Assembly: GCF_013317235.1 (NCBI RefSeq)
Contig: NZ_WLCM01000002.1
Location: forward strand, 1 to 64,000
Reading direction: 5' to 3'
DNA length: 64,000 bases
Origin: Leisingera sp. ANG59
GTDB taxonomy: Bacteria > Pseudomonadota > Alphaproteobacteria > Rhodobacterales > Rhodobacteraceae
Made by a program: the position numbers and the translations under genes. The notes under the pieces were generated by a model. It did no database searches. It had not been told where the DNA came from and saw only the letters and a list, made by a program, of their open reading frames with translations. Positions 40,674-47,947 of the stretch are shown here, one piece after another. Numbering within the stretch: the stretch's first letter is position 1; every line of letters begins with the position of its first letter.

Positions 40674-41888
40674 TCAGTCCAGCCGGAAGAACACAGCCTT
40701 CAGATAGCCGCTTTCGGCCAGCTGCGGCAGCTGTGGGTGGTCCGGGCCTGCGTATCCGGTGTGAATGAGCGCCGCCCGGCGGCCGCCCTTGCCGATACCG
40801 CGGGCCGAGGCGTTGCGGAAGCGGGTAAGGTCGGCGGCATGCGAGCAGGAGCAGAGGCCGAGGTAGCCGCCGGGCTTCACCAGCGGTGCCGCCAGTTTGG
40901 CGACGCGCTCATAAGCACGCAGCCCGGCCTCCAGCGCCTGTTTCGAGGGTGCAAAGGCGGGCGGGTCGCAGACCACCACGTCAAAGCTCTCGCCCTCTTC
41001 CGCCAGCGCGGCCAGCACGTCGAAGGCGTCGCCCTGACGGGCGGTGAACTTGTCCTGGTGGCCGCTGGCTGCGGCGCCTTGCGCGGCCAGCTCCAGCGCG
41101 GCGGCGGAGCCGTCGACGCAGGTGGCTGCCCCGGCACCGCCTGCCAGCATCGCAAGACCAAAGCCGCCGACGTGGGAAAACACGTCCAGCACCTTGGCGC
41201 CGGGCGCGGTCAGGCGGGCGGCAAAGGCGTGGTTTTCGCGCTGGTCGAAGAACAGCCCGGTTTTCTGGCCGCCGGTGAGGTCGGCCATATAGGTGGCGCC
41301 GTTCATCCGGACTGGCACCGGCGCAGCGGGGGCCGCGCCCCGCAGGGTCTGGTTCACGTCATCCAGACCTTCCAGACCGCGGGTGCGGCCTGAGGCGTTT
41401 TTCAGGATCACTTCGGCGCCGGTCACGTCGGCCAAAGCGGCGGCGAGCATGTCCAGATGCGCCTCGGCCCAGGCGGCGTTGGGCTGCACCACGCATGTAT
41501 CGCCGAAACGGTCGATCACCACGCCGGGAAGGCCATCGGATTCAGCATGCACCAGCCGGTAGAAGGGCGCGTCATAGAGCCGTTCGCGCATCTCCAGCGC
41601 AGGCGACAGGCGGGCGGCGAACCAGGCCTGATCAATCTCCGCCTCCGGGTCGCGGTCGAGCATCCGGGCGATGATCTTGCTTTCGGGGTTGACCGCAACC
41701 AGCCCCAGCGGGCGCTGCGCCTCATCCTCCAGCACCGCAAGGGTGCCGGGCGCCAGCTTGCGGGTGCGGCGGTCGGTCACCAGTTCGTTGGCATAGACCC
41801 AAGGAAACCCGTGCCGGATGGCGCGGGCGTTGGATTTGGGTTTCATTTTCACGCGGGGGCGCTGGAGCGCATCGGGGGAGGCAGTCAT
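40674..41888 (-). CDS. Class I SAM-dependent RNA methyltransferase (RlmI-like)
   Basis: A 404-residue protein. It begins with an RNA-binding PUA-type region (VKMKPKSNARAIRHGFPWVYANE) and ends with a Rossmann methyltransferase of the RlmI/RlmK cytosine-C5 type: LTGGQKTGLFFDQRENH, KVLDVFSHVGGFGLAMLAGG, and the catalytic-like VVCDPPAFAPSK. RlmI methylates 23S rRNA C1962 in E. coli. The exact site here is not known. Pairs with the PIN gene downstream. Confidence 0.85.
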   Translation of the reverse strand: MTASPDALQRPRVKMKPKSNARAIRHGFPWVYANELVTDRRTRKLAPGTLAVLEDEAQRPLGLVAVNPESKIIARMLDRDPEAEIDQAWFAARLSPALEMRERLYDAPFYRLVHAESDGLPGVVIDRFGDTCVVQPNAAWAEAHLDMLAAALADVTGAEVILKNASGRTRGLEGLDDVNQTLRGAAPAAPVPVRMNGATYMADLTGGQKTGLFFDQRENHAFAARLTAPGAKVLDVFSHVGGFGLAMLAGGAGAATCVDGSAAALELAAQGAAASGHQDKFTARQGDAFDVLAALAEEGESFDVVVCDPPAFAPSKQALEAGLRAYERVAKLAAPLVKPGGYLGLCSCSHAADLTRFRNASARGIGKGGRRAALIHTGYAGPDHPQLPQLAESGYLKAVFFRLD

Positions 41889-41917
41889 GAGCTTCTCTTA
41901 GCGGTAAGCCCGGGACA

Positions 41918-41945
41918 GGAAAAGGGGCCGCGTGGCCTGGCCCCT
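41918..41945 (-). terminator. Intrinsic terminator after the glnE-small gene operon
   Basis: The stem AGGGGCC (41923-41929) with GGCCCCT (41939-41945) is followed by TTTTCC on the minus strand, 25 bases after the stop of the 90-residue gene. Confidence 0.6.
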
Positions 41946-41970
41946 GGAAGTTCCGCGCGGCGGGGCGGCG

Positions 41971-42243
41971 TTACCGTTCGCGCGAGCGCCAGCCGCCGCG
42001 GCGGCGGGGCTTTTCAGCGCCTTGCAGCCCGTCACGCAGCACCGCGGTCATCGGATGCTCCGGCTGGGCAGCGCCATAGAGATCCAGCAGCGCCTGAATA
42101 TCGGAGCGGCTGTCGCGGGCGGCATCCATGCCCAGCGCCCAGTCAAAGAAGATGCTGCGGCACTGGGCATCGGTGATGCCCTCGATCCGGTAGGATTCGT
42201 AGATCAGACCGCGCGGGTCATGTTCAGTGCTGCCTGTCTTCAT
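41971..42243 (-). CDS. Conserved small protein coupled to glnE
   Basis: A 90-residue protein (LIYESYRIEGITDAQCRSIF, FDWALGMDAARDSRSDIQAL) with a basic Arg-rich tail. It overlaps the glnE end by 20 bases and has a ribosome binding site inside glnE. No family is recognised with certainty; the central region looks like a compact helical domain. The tight overlap implies coexpression with the glutamine synthetase adenylyltransferase. Confidence 0.65.
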   Translation of the reverse strand: MKTGSTEHDPRGLIYESYRIEGITDAQCRSIFFDWALGMDAARDSRSDIQALLDLYGAAQPEHPMTAVLRDGLQGAEKPRRRGGWRSRER

Positions 42244-45031
42244 CCGCCGCTTCCCTTTCCACGGTTTCGCCTATCAGCGCTGCGCAGCGGCTGTAGCGGT
42301 CCTGCAGCTCCTGCTCCAGCGCCTCCAACCGGTCAAAACCGGTGGTGCGGCAGAGGAACTGCGCCCCGCCCTCACCCATAGTTTCGGCCTCGATGGCCTT
42401 GCCGGAGAGCAACCGGGCTGCGCATTGCACCGACCAGAATAAACGGTATCCATCGGTCAGGTATTCTGCATCCGCGTCATTCAGCCACCCGGCAGCGACA
42501 GCGTCGCGAAGGCCTGAGGCCACATCGCGGGCCGCGGAGGCAGAGGTGAGCGTTCCTGCCTGCGACAGCAGTTCGATGTCCATCATCCGCCCCGGTCCGT
42601 TCTTGGCGTCCCAGACGCCCGCCGGCGCCTTGGCCGCAGCCAGCCGTTCGCGCATTTGGGCGACCTCGCGCAGCACCTTGCCCTGCTCGCGCCGCTCCGA
42701 CAGGAAGCCCGCACGGAATTTCTCGATATCGTCGGTAAGGGTGCGGTCGCCTGCGATGGTGCGGGCCCGGGTGAGGGCCAGATGCTCCCACACCCAGGCT
42801 TCGTTCTGCTGGTACTGGGTAAAGCTGGCAAAACTGACAGCGACCGGCCCCTGAGTGCCGGAGGGGCGCAGGCGCATGTCGACCTCATACAGGCGGCCCT
42901 GTGCCATCGGTGCCGACAGCGCAGTGACAAAGGCCTGCGTCAGGCGCGCGAAATAGGGGCGCGTGGCCAGCGGGCGCTTGCCCTCGGACATCTCCTCGCC
43001 CTCGGGATCGTAGATCACGATCAGGTCGAGGTCGGACTGCGAGTTGATCTGCCCCGCCCCCATCGAGCCCATGGCCAGAACCGCCGCACCGCGGCCCGGC
43101 GGGGGGCCGTGCTTTTTCGAGAAATGCGCGACCACCTCCGGTGCGATGCCGGCAATCACCACCTCGGCCAGCTCGGCATACTGGGCGCCCGCCTGATAGC
43201 CATCGATCAGCCCGCGAAGATGATGCACGCCGATACGGAAATGCCATTCCTTGCACCAGCGGCGGGTGGCGTCGAGACGGGTTTCATAGTCCTCCTCCTG
43301 CTGCAGCCGCGCTTTCAGCTCTGCCCGCAGACTGTCCTCCCCCGGCCAGGGATCAAAGAAGGAGCCGCCTATCACCGCGTCAAAAACGGCGGAGTTGCGC
43401 GACAGGAAGCTGGCCAGCTCGCTTGAGGTGCCAGCAATGTCGATCAGGAGATCGATCAGCTGCGGGTTGGCGCCGAACAGGGAAAACAGCTGCACACCGG
43501 CGGGCAGCCCGGCCAGGAAGCCGTCGAGCGCCAGCAGCGTTTCGGCAGGTTTGGCGGTCTTGGCCACGCGGGCCAGCAGCTCCGGCTTCAATCCTTCGAA
43601 GATCCGCGCGCCGCGCGATGAGCGCAGCGCCGGATAGGTGGGCCAGCGGGCGATGATGGCGCCGTCCAGCTCCGCCGTCTCCTGTGCCAGAGGCGCTGGC
43701 CGCGGCGCCGCGCCGGGAGAGAAGAACCCCTCGGTCAGCTCATGCACCTCTTCCAGGCGGGTTTTGATTTCGGCCTGCAGCTCTTCCGGGTCCCGGTCCA
43801 TCAGGCAGGCGATGCGGGCGATTCCGTCCTCCGACTTAGGCATCTTGTGGGTCTGGGCGTCATGCACCATCTGGATGCGGTGCTCGACTTCGCGGTGGGC
43901 GCGGTAATGGGCCGTCAGGGTTTCAGCCGCGTCCTGCGGCACCCAGCCCTTACCCGCCAGCGCCGCCAGCCCCTCCACCGTGCCGCGCAGGCGCAAGCCG
44001 TCGTCGCGGCCGCCAGCGATCAGCTGGCGGGTCTGGGTGAAGAACTCGATCTCGCGGATGCCGCCGCGGCCCAGTTTCATGTCGTGGCCCGGCACATTCA
44101 GGACGCCGCCGGTGCCCTTGTTCTCGCGGATGCGCAGGCGGATGTCGTGGGCGTCCTGGATCGCGGCAAAGTCCAGATGCCGCCGCCAGACGAAGGGGCG
44201 CAGTGTATTCAGGAACCGCTCCCCCGCCGCAATGTCGCCGGCGCAGGGGCGCGCCTTGATATAGGCGGCACGCTCCCAGGTGCGCCCCAGGCTTTCGTAG
44301 TAGCGCTCCGCCGCCTCCATCGCCAGGCAGACCGGCGTCACCGCCGGATCCGGGCGCAGCCGCAGGTCGGTGCGGAACACATAGCCGTCACCGGTGCGGT
44401 CGCTGAGCGCGGCGCACATGTTCTTGGTTGCGCGCACCATGCCCTGGCGCGCCTCAAAAAAATCATCCGGATCGAACCGGGTTTCGTCAAACAGGCAGAT
44501 GAGGTCGATGTCGGAACTGTAGTTCAGCTCATGCGCACCCATCTTGCCCATCGCCAGGATGGTGAGGCCGCCTGCGGTCTCGACGTCCTCCTCCGCAAGG
44601 CCGGGCAGTTTTTTGCGGCGGATCAGACTGGCGATTTCCGCCTTGATGGCCACATCTGCACACAGCGCCCCGAAATCGGTGAGCGCGCCGGTCACCTGCT
44701 CCAGGCTCCAGCCGCCCGAAAGGTCGCAGAGCGCGGTCAGAAGCGCCAGCCGCCGCTTGGCCTGGCGCAGACCGGGTTTCAGCTGCGCCGCCTCCATCGC
44801 GCGGCAGTCCGCAAAGACACGCTGCAGCGCGGCCGCCGGATCGTGCAGCGCGTCTTGCAGCCAGCCTGCCTCGCGGTCGGTCAGCTCCTTCAGATAAGGG
44901 CTGCAACCGCAAGCCCCTGCCACCAGTTCCGCCAGATCGCCGGACAGCTCCGGCACCAGCCTGCGCGCCTCAGCGCCGAGGTCCGGGTCATAGGGCCGGG
45001 GAATGCGGGAAATCGTCAGTCCAGTTGTCAT
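42224..45031 (-). CDS. glnE: Bifunctional glutamine synthetase adenylyltransferase/adenylyl-removing enzyme
   Basis: A 935-residue protein, the standard GlnE size. Two nucleotidyltransferase domains carry NYSSDIDLICLFDE (N-terminal, de-adenylylation) and NSQSDLDLIVIYDPE (C-terminal, adenylylation), each with the G-x-D-x-D type pair. A helical regulatory domain lies between them. GlnE modifies glutamine synthetase in response to nitrogen status, acting with PII. It is the first gene of a two-gene operon with the small protein. The flanking gene order (glnE, small protein, RNA methyltransferase, PIN) is typical of the lineage. Confidence 0.95.
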   Translation of the reverse strand: MTTGLTISRIPRPYDPDLGAEARRLVPELSGDLAELVAGACGCSPYLKELTDREAGWLQDALHDPAAALQRVFADCRAMEAAQLKPGLRQAKRRLALLTALCDLSGGWSLEQVTGALTDFGALCADVAIKAEIASLIRRKKLPGLAEEDVETAGGLTILAMGKMGAHELNYSSDIDLICLFDETRFDPDDFFEARQGMVRATKNMCAALSDRTGDGYVFRTDLRLRPDPAVTPVCLAMEAAERYYESLGRTWERAAYIKARPCAGDIAAGERFLNTLRPFVWRRHLDFAAIQDAHDIRLRIRENKGTGGVLNVPGHDMKLGRGGIREIEFFTQTRQLIAGGRDDGLRLRGTVEGLAALAGKGWVPQDAAETLTAHYRAHREVEHRIQMVHDAQTHKMPKSEDGIARIACLMDRDPEELQAEIKTRLEEVHELTEGFFSPGAAPRPAPLAQETAELDGAIIARWPTYPALRSSRGARIFEGLKPELLARVAKTAKPAETLLALDGFLAGLPAGVQLFSLFGANPQLIDLLIDIAGTSSELASFLSRNSAVFDAVIGGSFFDPWPGEDSLRAELKARLQQEEDYETRLDATRRWCKEWHFRIGVHHLRGLIDGYQAGAQYAELAEVVIAGIAPEVVAHFSKKHGPPPGRGAAVLAMGSMGAGQINSQSDLDLIVIYDPEGEEMSEGKRPLATRPYFARLTQAFVTALSAPMAQGRLYEVDMRLRPSGTQGPVAVSFASFTQYQQNEAWVWEHLALTRARTIAGDRTLTDDIEKFRAGFLSERREQGKVLREVAQMRERLAAAKAPAGVWDAKNGPGRMMDIELLSQAGTLTSASAARDVASGLRDAVAAGWLNDADAEYLTDGYRLFWSVQCAARLLSGKAIEAETMGEGGAQFLCRTTGFDRLEALEQELQDRYSRCAALIGETVEREAADEDRQH

Positions 45032-45398
45032 GGGCAGAGACTGAGCCGCGGGCCGGGGCGCGTCAATGGGGGAAGTGCCGCACGGCCGCTTAGGCTTCCC
45101 CCGGAGTCAAGAACACCCGAATGGATCAAGATCGGATTTTAAGGCAATGTTATCATTACGGTTATGCTCCCGTTGCGGAGCCGTTTCGAAATTAAAGAGT
45201 ATTTTGTTGTCGGGGGACGCTTGGATCCGTCCGGTATTTCTGAAAGCTCCTGGCGGCGGCACCGCCCGTGAAATCCCCGCATCCGGCCATGCAACCGGAG
45301 CATAACCGCGTCTCCCTCCCTGCTGATCCCGCTCCCCGGGCACCCGAAAGCTGTTTTTCCGCCGGTTTCCGTCCCCTTCACCCACAGCCACCGTAAAA

Positions 45399-45417
45399 AT
45401 GTGAAAAAGATTTACAT
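45399..45417. promoter_or_regulatory. Direct repeat copy 1, candidate operator
   Basis: ATGTGAAAAAGATTTACAT. It differs from the second copy at one base. Each copy is an imperfect palindrome (ATGTgAAA...ATTTaCAT), as expected for a dimeric regulator site. It lies 102 bases before the DUF2852 start. Confidence 0.5.
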
Positions 45418-45457
45418 GAGGGCTTGAAAGCCCCCAGGCGGCTTCCGATATGCATTC

Positions 45458-45476
45458 ATGTGAAAGAGATTTACAT
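45458..45476. promoter_or_regulatory. Direct repeat copy 2, candidate operator
   Basis: ATGTGAAAGAGATTTACAT, 59 bases after copy 1 and 25 bases before the DUF2852 ATG. The 59-base spacing is about 5.6 helical turns. The promoter elements probably overlap this site. Confidence 0.5.
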
Positions 45477-45500
45477 TCACCCGCAACCTGGAGGACCCCG

Positions 45501-45956
45501 ATGACGAGTTTCACCCCGACCGCCCCTGCCGCCCCGGTGCAGGGCTGGTTTTCCCGCAGCGAAGCCTGGCTGGACAGCAAGGGCAAAGGCGCCTGGATCG
45601 CCGTCATGGTCCTGGCTTTCGTGTTTTTCTGGCCGGTTGGCCTCGCCCTTCTCTTCTACATGATCTGGAGCAAACGAATGTTCAGCAAATCCTCCTGCCG
45701 CTACCGCAAGTCCTGGGCCCGGCACGGGTATTCGGCGATGAAACCCTCGGGCAACAGCGCCTTTGACTCCTATAAGGCCGACACCCTGCGTCGGCTGGAA
45801 CAGGAACAGCACGATTTTGAGGCCTTCCTGCAGCGCCTGCGCGAAGCCAAGGACAAGGCAGAGTTCGACGAGTTCATGGACGAACGCGCCCGCACCGCCT
45901 CGGGCGAAGACCTGGAGGACGAGGACGAAGACCAGGGCGAAACCAAGCGCCACTAA
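45501..45956 (+). CDS. DUF2852 membrane protein
   Basis: 151 residues from the ATG at 45501 (GGAGG 6 bases upstream). One membrane helix (WIAVMVLAFVFFWPVGLALL, about 33-52) is followed by a basic stretch and a long charged coiled-coil-like region (DTLRRLEQEQHDFEAFLQRL), and an acidic Glu/Asp tail. This layout matches DUF2852, whose function is unknown. Two near-identical operator-like repeats upstream suggest a specific regulator, perhaps stress-linked. It precedes the RDD gene. Confidence 0.75.
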   Translation: MTSFTPTAPAAPVQGWFSRSEAWLDSKGKGAWIAVMVLAFVFFWPVGLALLFYMIWSKRMFSKSSCRYRKSWARHGYSAMKPSGNSAFDSYKADTLRRLEQEQHDFEAFLQRLREAKDKAEFDEFMDERARTASGEDLEDEDEDQGETKRH

Positions 45957-45975
45957 CCTTAGCCCCCTCCGGCTG

Positions 45976-46002
45976 CCCCGCCCATCCGTCCGGGCGGGGT
46001 TT
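45976..46002 (+). terminator. Intrinsic terminator after DUF2852
   Basis: CCCCGCCC (45976-45983) pairs with GGGCGGGG (45992-45999), followed by TTT. It lies 20 bases after the stop. Confidence 0.6.
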
Positions 46003-46031
46003 CCCTATGCCAATCAGCAAAGGACCCTTAA

Positions 46032-46463
46032 ATGACCGCCCTGCCCGATCCCGACTACCAGGCAGAATTCTATGCGTCTGTGCCGGCCAAGCGCCTGATC
46101 GCCTGGATCATCGACAGCATCCTGATTTTTGGCCTCAGCGCCGGTGCCGTGGTGCTGACGGCCTTTACCGGCCTCTTCATTTGGCCACTCCTGTATCTGG
46201 CCGTCGGCTTTGCCTACCGCACCGTGACCATCGCCAATGGCTCCGCCACCTGGGGCATGCGCTTTGCAGGTATCGAGTTGCGCGACGGCGAAGGCCGCCG
46301 GATGGACAGCGGCCTGGCCGCGCTGCACACGGCAGGCTACACGCTGTCGCTGGCGCTGCCGGTGCTGCAGGTGATCTCGGTCATCCTAATGCTGACCTCC
46401 GCCCGCGGCCAGGGCCTGACGGACCATTTCCTGGGCACGGTGATGCTGAACCGGCGGGTTTGA
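46032..46463 (+). CDS. RDD-family membrane protein
   Basis: A 143-residue protein with the RDD signature at the first helix (RLIAWIIDSILIFGL) and about three membrane helices. The GSATWGMRFAGIELRD segment is typical of the family. AAAGGA precedes the ATG. RDD proteins are linked to ion transport or envelope stress in a few species; the role here is unknown. A terminator lies between it and DUF2852, so it has its own start. Confidence 0.85.
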   Translation: MTALPDPDYQAEFYASVPAKRLIAWIIDSILIFGLSAGAVVLTAFTGLFIWPLLYLAVGFAYRTVTIANGSATWGMRFAGIELRDGEGRRMDSGLAALHTAGYTLSLALPVLQVISVILMLTSARGQGLTDHFLGTVMLNRRV

Positions 46464-46593
46464 AGGAAAGCGGCAAGACAGCGTTAAACCATTTTCCACA
46501 AGACCGCTTGGCGCACCGGAACCGCATTGCTATCATCCTTGGGACCGCAGGCGATCTGTTCCGCCTGTTTTGCGAAACTGCTGACGGGGTCCG

Positions 46594-47418
46594 ATGCGCC
46601 ATACACTTCCCATTGCGCCGCAGTTCTATGTGACGGCACCGCAGCCCTGCCCCTATCTGGAGGGCCGGATGGAGCGGAAGCTGTTCACCGCGCTGCAGGG
46701 CGACGGGGTGGATCAGTTGAACAACAGCCTCAGCCAGCAGGGCTTCCGCCGCTCGCAGAATGTGCTGTACCGCCCGTCCTGCTCGGAATGCTCCGCCTGC
46801 CTGTCGGCGCGGATCGACGTGGCGGCCTTCCGCCCCAGCCGCAGCCAGAAACGCACCCTGAAGCGCAACGCGCATCTGGAGCGGCGGGCCACCTCGCCCT
46901 GGGCGACAGAGGACCAGTTCGCCCTGTTCCGCAGCTATCTGGACAGCCGCCACGCCGATGGCGGCATGGCCGATATGGACGTGTTCGAATACGCCGCGAT
47001 GATCGAGGAAACCCCGGTGCGCAGCCGGGTGGTGGAATATGCGGTGCCGGGCAGCAGCGAGCTGACCGCGGTGTCGCTGACCGATGTTCTGGAGGACGGC
47101 CTGAGCATGGTCTATTCCTTTTATGCCCCGGACCGGCCGCAGGACTCGCTCGGCACCTTCATGATCCTCGACCACATCAAGATCGCGCAAGAGGCAGGGC
47201 TGCCTTATGTCTACCTCGGCTACTGGGTGCCCGGCAGCCAGAAGATGGGCTACAAGGCCAAGTTTTCCGGCCTGGAGATCTATCACCAGAGCGAATGGAA
47301 GAAGATGACCGACCCGTCGCAGTTCGAGACCGCCAGCCACCCGCTGTCGACCGACCCGATTGCCGAGCAGGTCGCCAATATCCAATTGCCCGAACAGCCG
47401 ATTCACAAGAAACGCTGA
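46594..47418 (+). CDS. bpt: Aspartate/glutamate leucyltransferase (Bpt, N-degron)
   Basis: A 274-residue aminoacyl-tRNA-protein transferase of the ATE1/Bpt fold. The Cys-rich N-terminal segment [20 protein letters not shown] and the later [20 protein letters not shown] and [16 protein letters not shown] are family hallmarks. Bpt transfers leucine to proteins with N-terminal Asp or Glu, marking them for ClpAP/ClpS degradation. Its stop overlaps the VOC gene start by one base. Confidence 0.92.
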   Translation: MRHTLPIAPQFYVTAPQPCPYLEGRMERKLFTALQGDGVDQLNNSLSQQGFRRSQNVLYRPSCSECSACLSARIDVAAFRPSRSQKRTLKRNAHLERRATSPWATEDQFALFRSYLDSRHADGGMADMDVFEYAAMIEETPVRSRVVEYAVPGSSELTAVSLTDVLEDGLSMVYSFYAPDRPQDSLGTFMILDHIKIAQEAGLPYVYLGYWVPGSQKMGYKAKFSGLEIYHQSEWKKMTDPSQFETASHPLSTDPIAEQVANIQLPEQPIHKKR

Positions 47419-47801
47419 TGCAATACATCCATGCCGTCTCGCTGGTGGTGCCGGACTACGACGCCGCCATCGCCTTTTACTGCACCCGACTGGGCTGGCA
47501 GCTGGCGGAGGACATCGACCAGGGCCGAAAACGCTGGGTGCGGATCCTGCCGCCCGGGGCGGAACAGGGCAGCCTGATCCTGGCCCGCGCTGAAGGGGCT
47601 GAGCAGAAGGCCGCTATCGGCAACCAGTTCGGCGGCCGCGTCGGGCTGTTTCTGGCGACAGACGATTTTGCCCGCGATCACGCGACGATGCTGGCCAAGG
47701 GCGTCACCTTCGAGGAAGAGCCGCGGCATGAGCCCTATGGCACCGTCGCCGTCTGGCGCGATCCCTTCGGCAACCGCTGGGACCTGATCCAGTTCACCTG
47801 A
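47418..47801 (+). CDS. VOC/glyoxalase-like protein
   Basis: A 127-residue single-VOC protein starting at the ATG that overlaps the bpt stop (TGATG). Motifs are VSLVVPDYDAAIAFYCTRLG at the N-terminus, GRVGLFLATDDFARDHATM, and the terminal VWRDPFGNRWDLIQF, where the last Glu metal ligand is replaced by Asp (WDLIQ). The family covers glyoxalases, dioxygenases and resistance proteins; no activity can be assigned. Confidence 0.85.
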   Translation: MQYIHAVSLVVPDYDAAIAFYCTRLGWQLAEDIDQGRKRWVRILPPGAEQGSLILARAEGAEQKAAIGNQFGGRVGLFLATDDFARDHATMLAKGVTFEEEPRHEPYGTVAVWRDPFGNRWDLIQFT

Positions 47802-47897
47802 GGCCCGCGCCGCCGCTCTTCATCTTTCCGCAAATACTCCGGGGTGAATGCGCGCCGCGCGCAGAGGGGCAGCGCCCCTCGACCGTCAAGGATATGC

Positions 47898-47924
47898 AAA
47901 GGGGCCCGCATGGGGCCCCTTTTT
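47898..47924. terminator. Bidirectional terminator between VOC and dctM
   Basis: A 10-bp stem AAAGGGGCCC (47898-47907) with GGGCCCCTTT (47913-47922), A's on one side and T's on the other, so it can end transcription of both convergent units. Confidence 0.85.
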
Positions 47925-47947
47925 CCGTTTCTTACCTGCTCTCCGGA

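Larger units (their letters stand above)
45032..45500. other. 469-base regulatory stretch upstream of the DUF2852 gene
   Basis: The segment 45115-45225 is A+T-rich without a supported gene. Near the 3' end lie two 19-base direct repeats (listed separately) and a small hairpin GGGCT-TGAA-AGCCC between them. Short frames here lack ribosome binding sites. Confidence 0.4.

Noticed and set aside
45399-45476. PpsR/CrtJ-type TGT-N12-ACA sites
   Set aside because: The spacing here is TGT-N11-ACA and no photosynthesis genes are present in the window.
47418-47801. VOC domain as a C-terminal fusion with Bpt
   Set aside because: The two are in different frames, with a TGA stop overlapping the VOC ATG; they are separate proteins.
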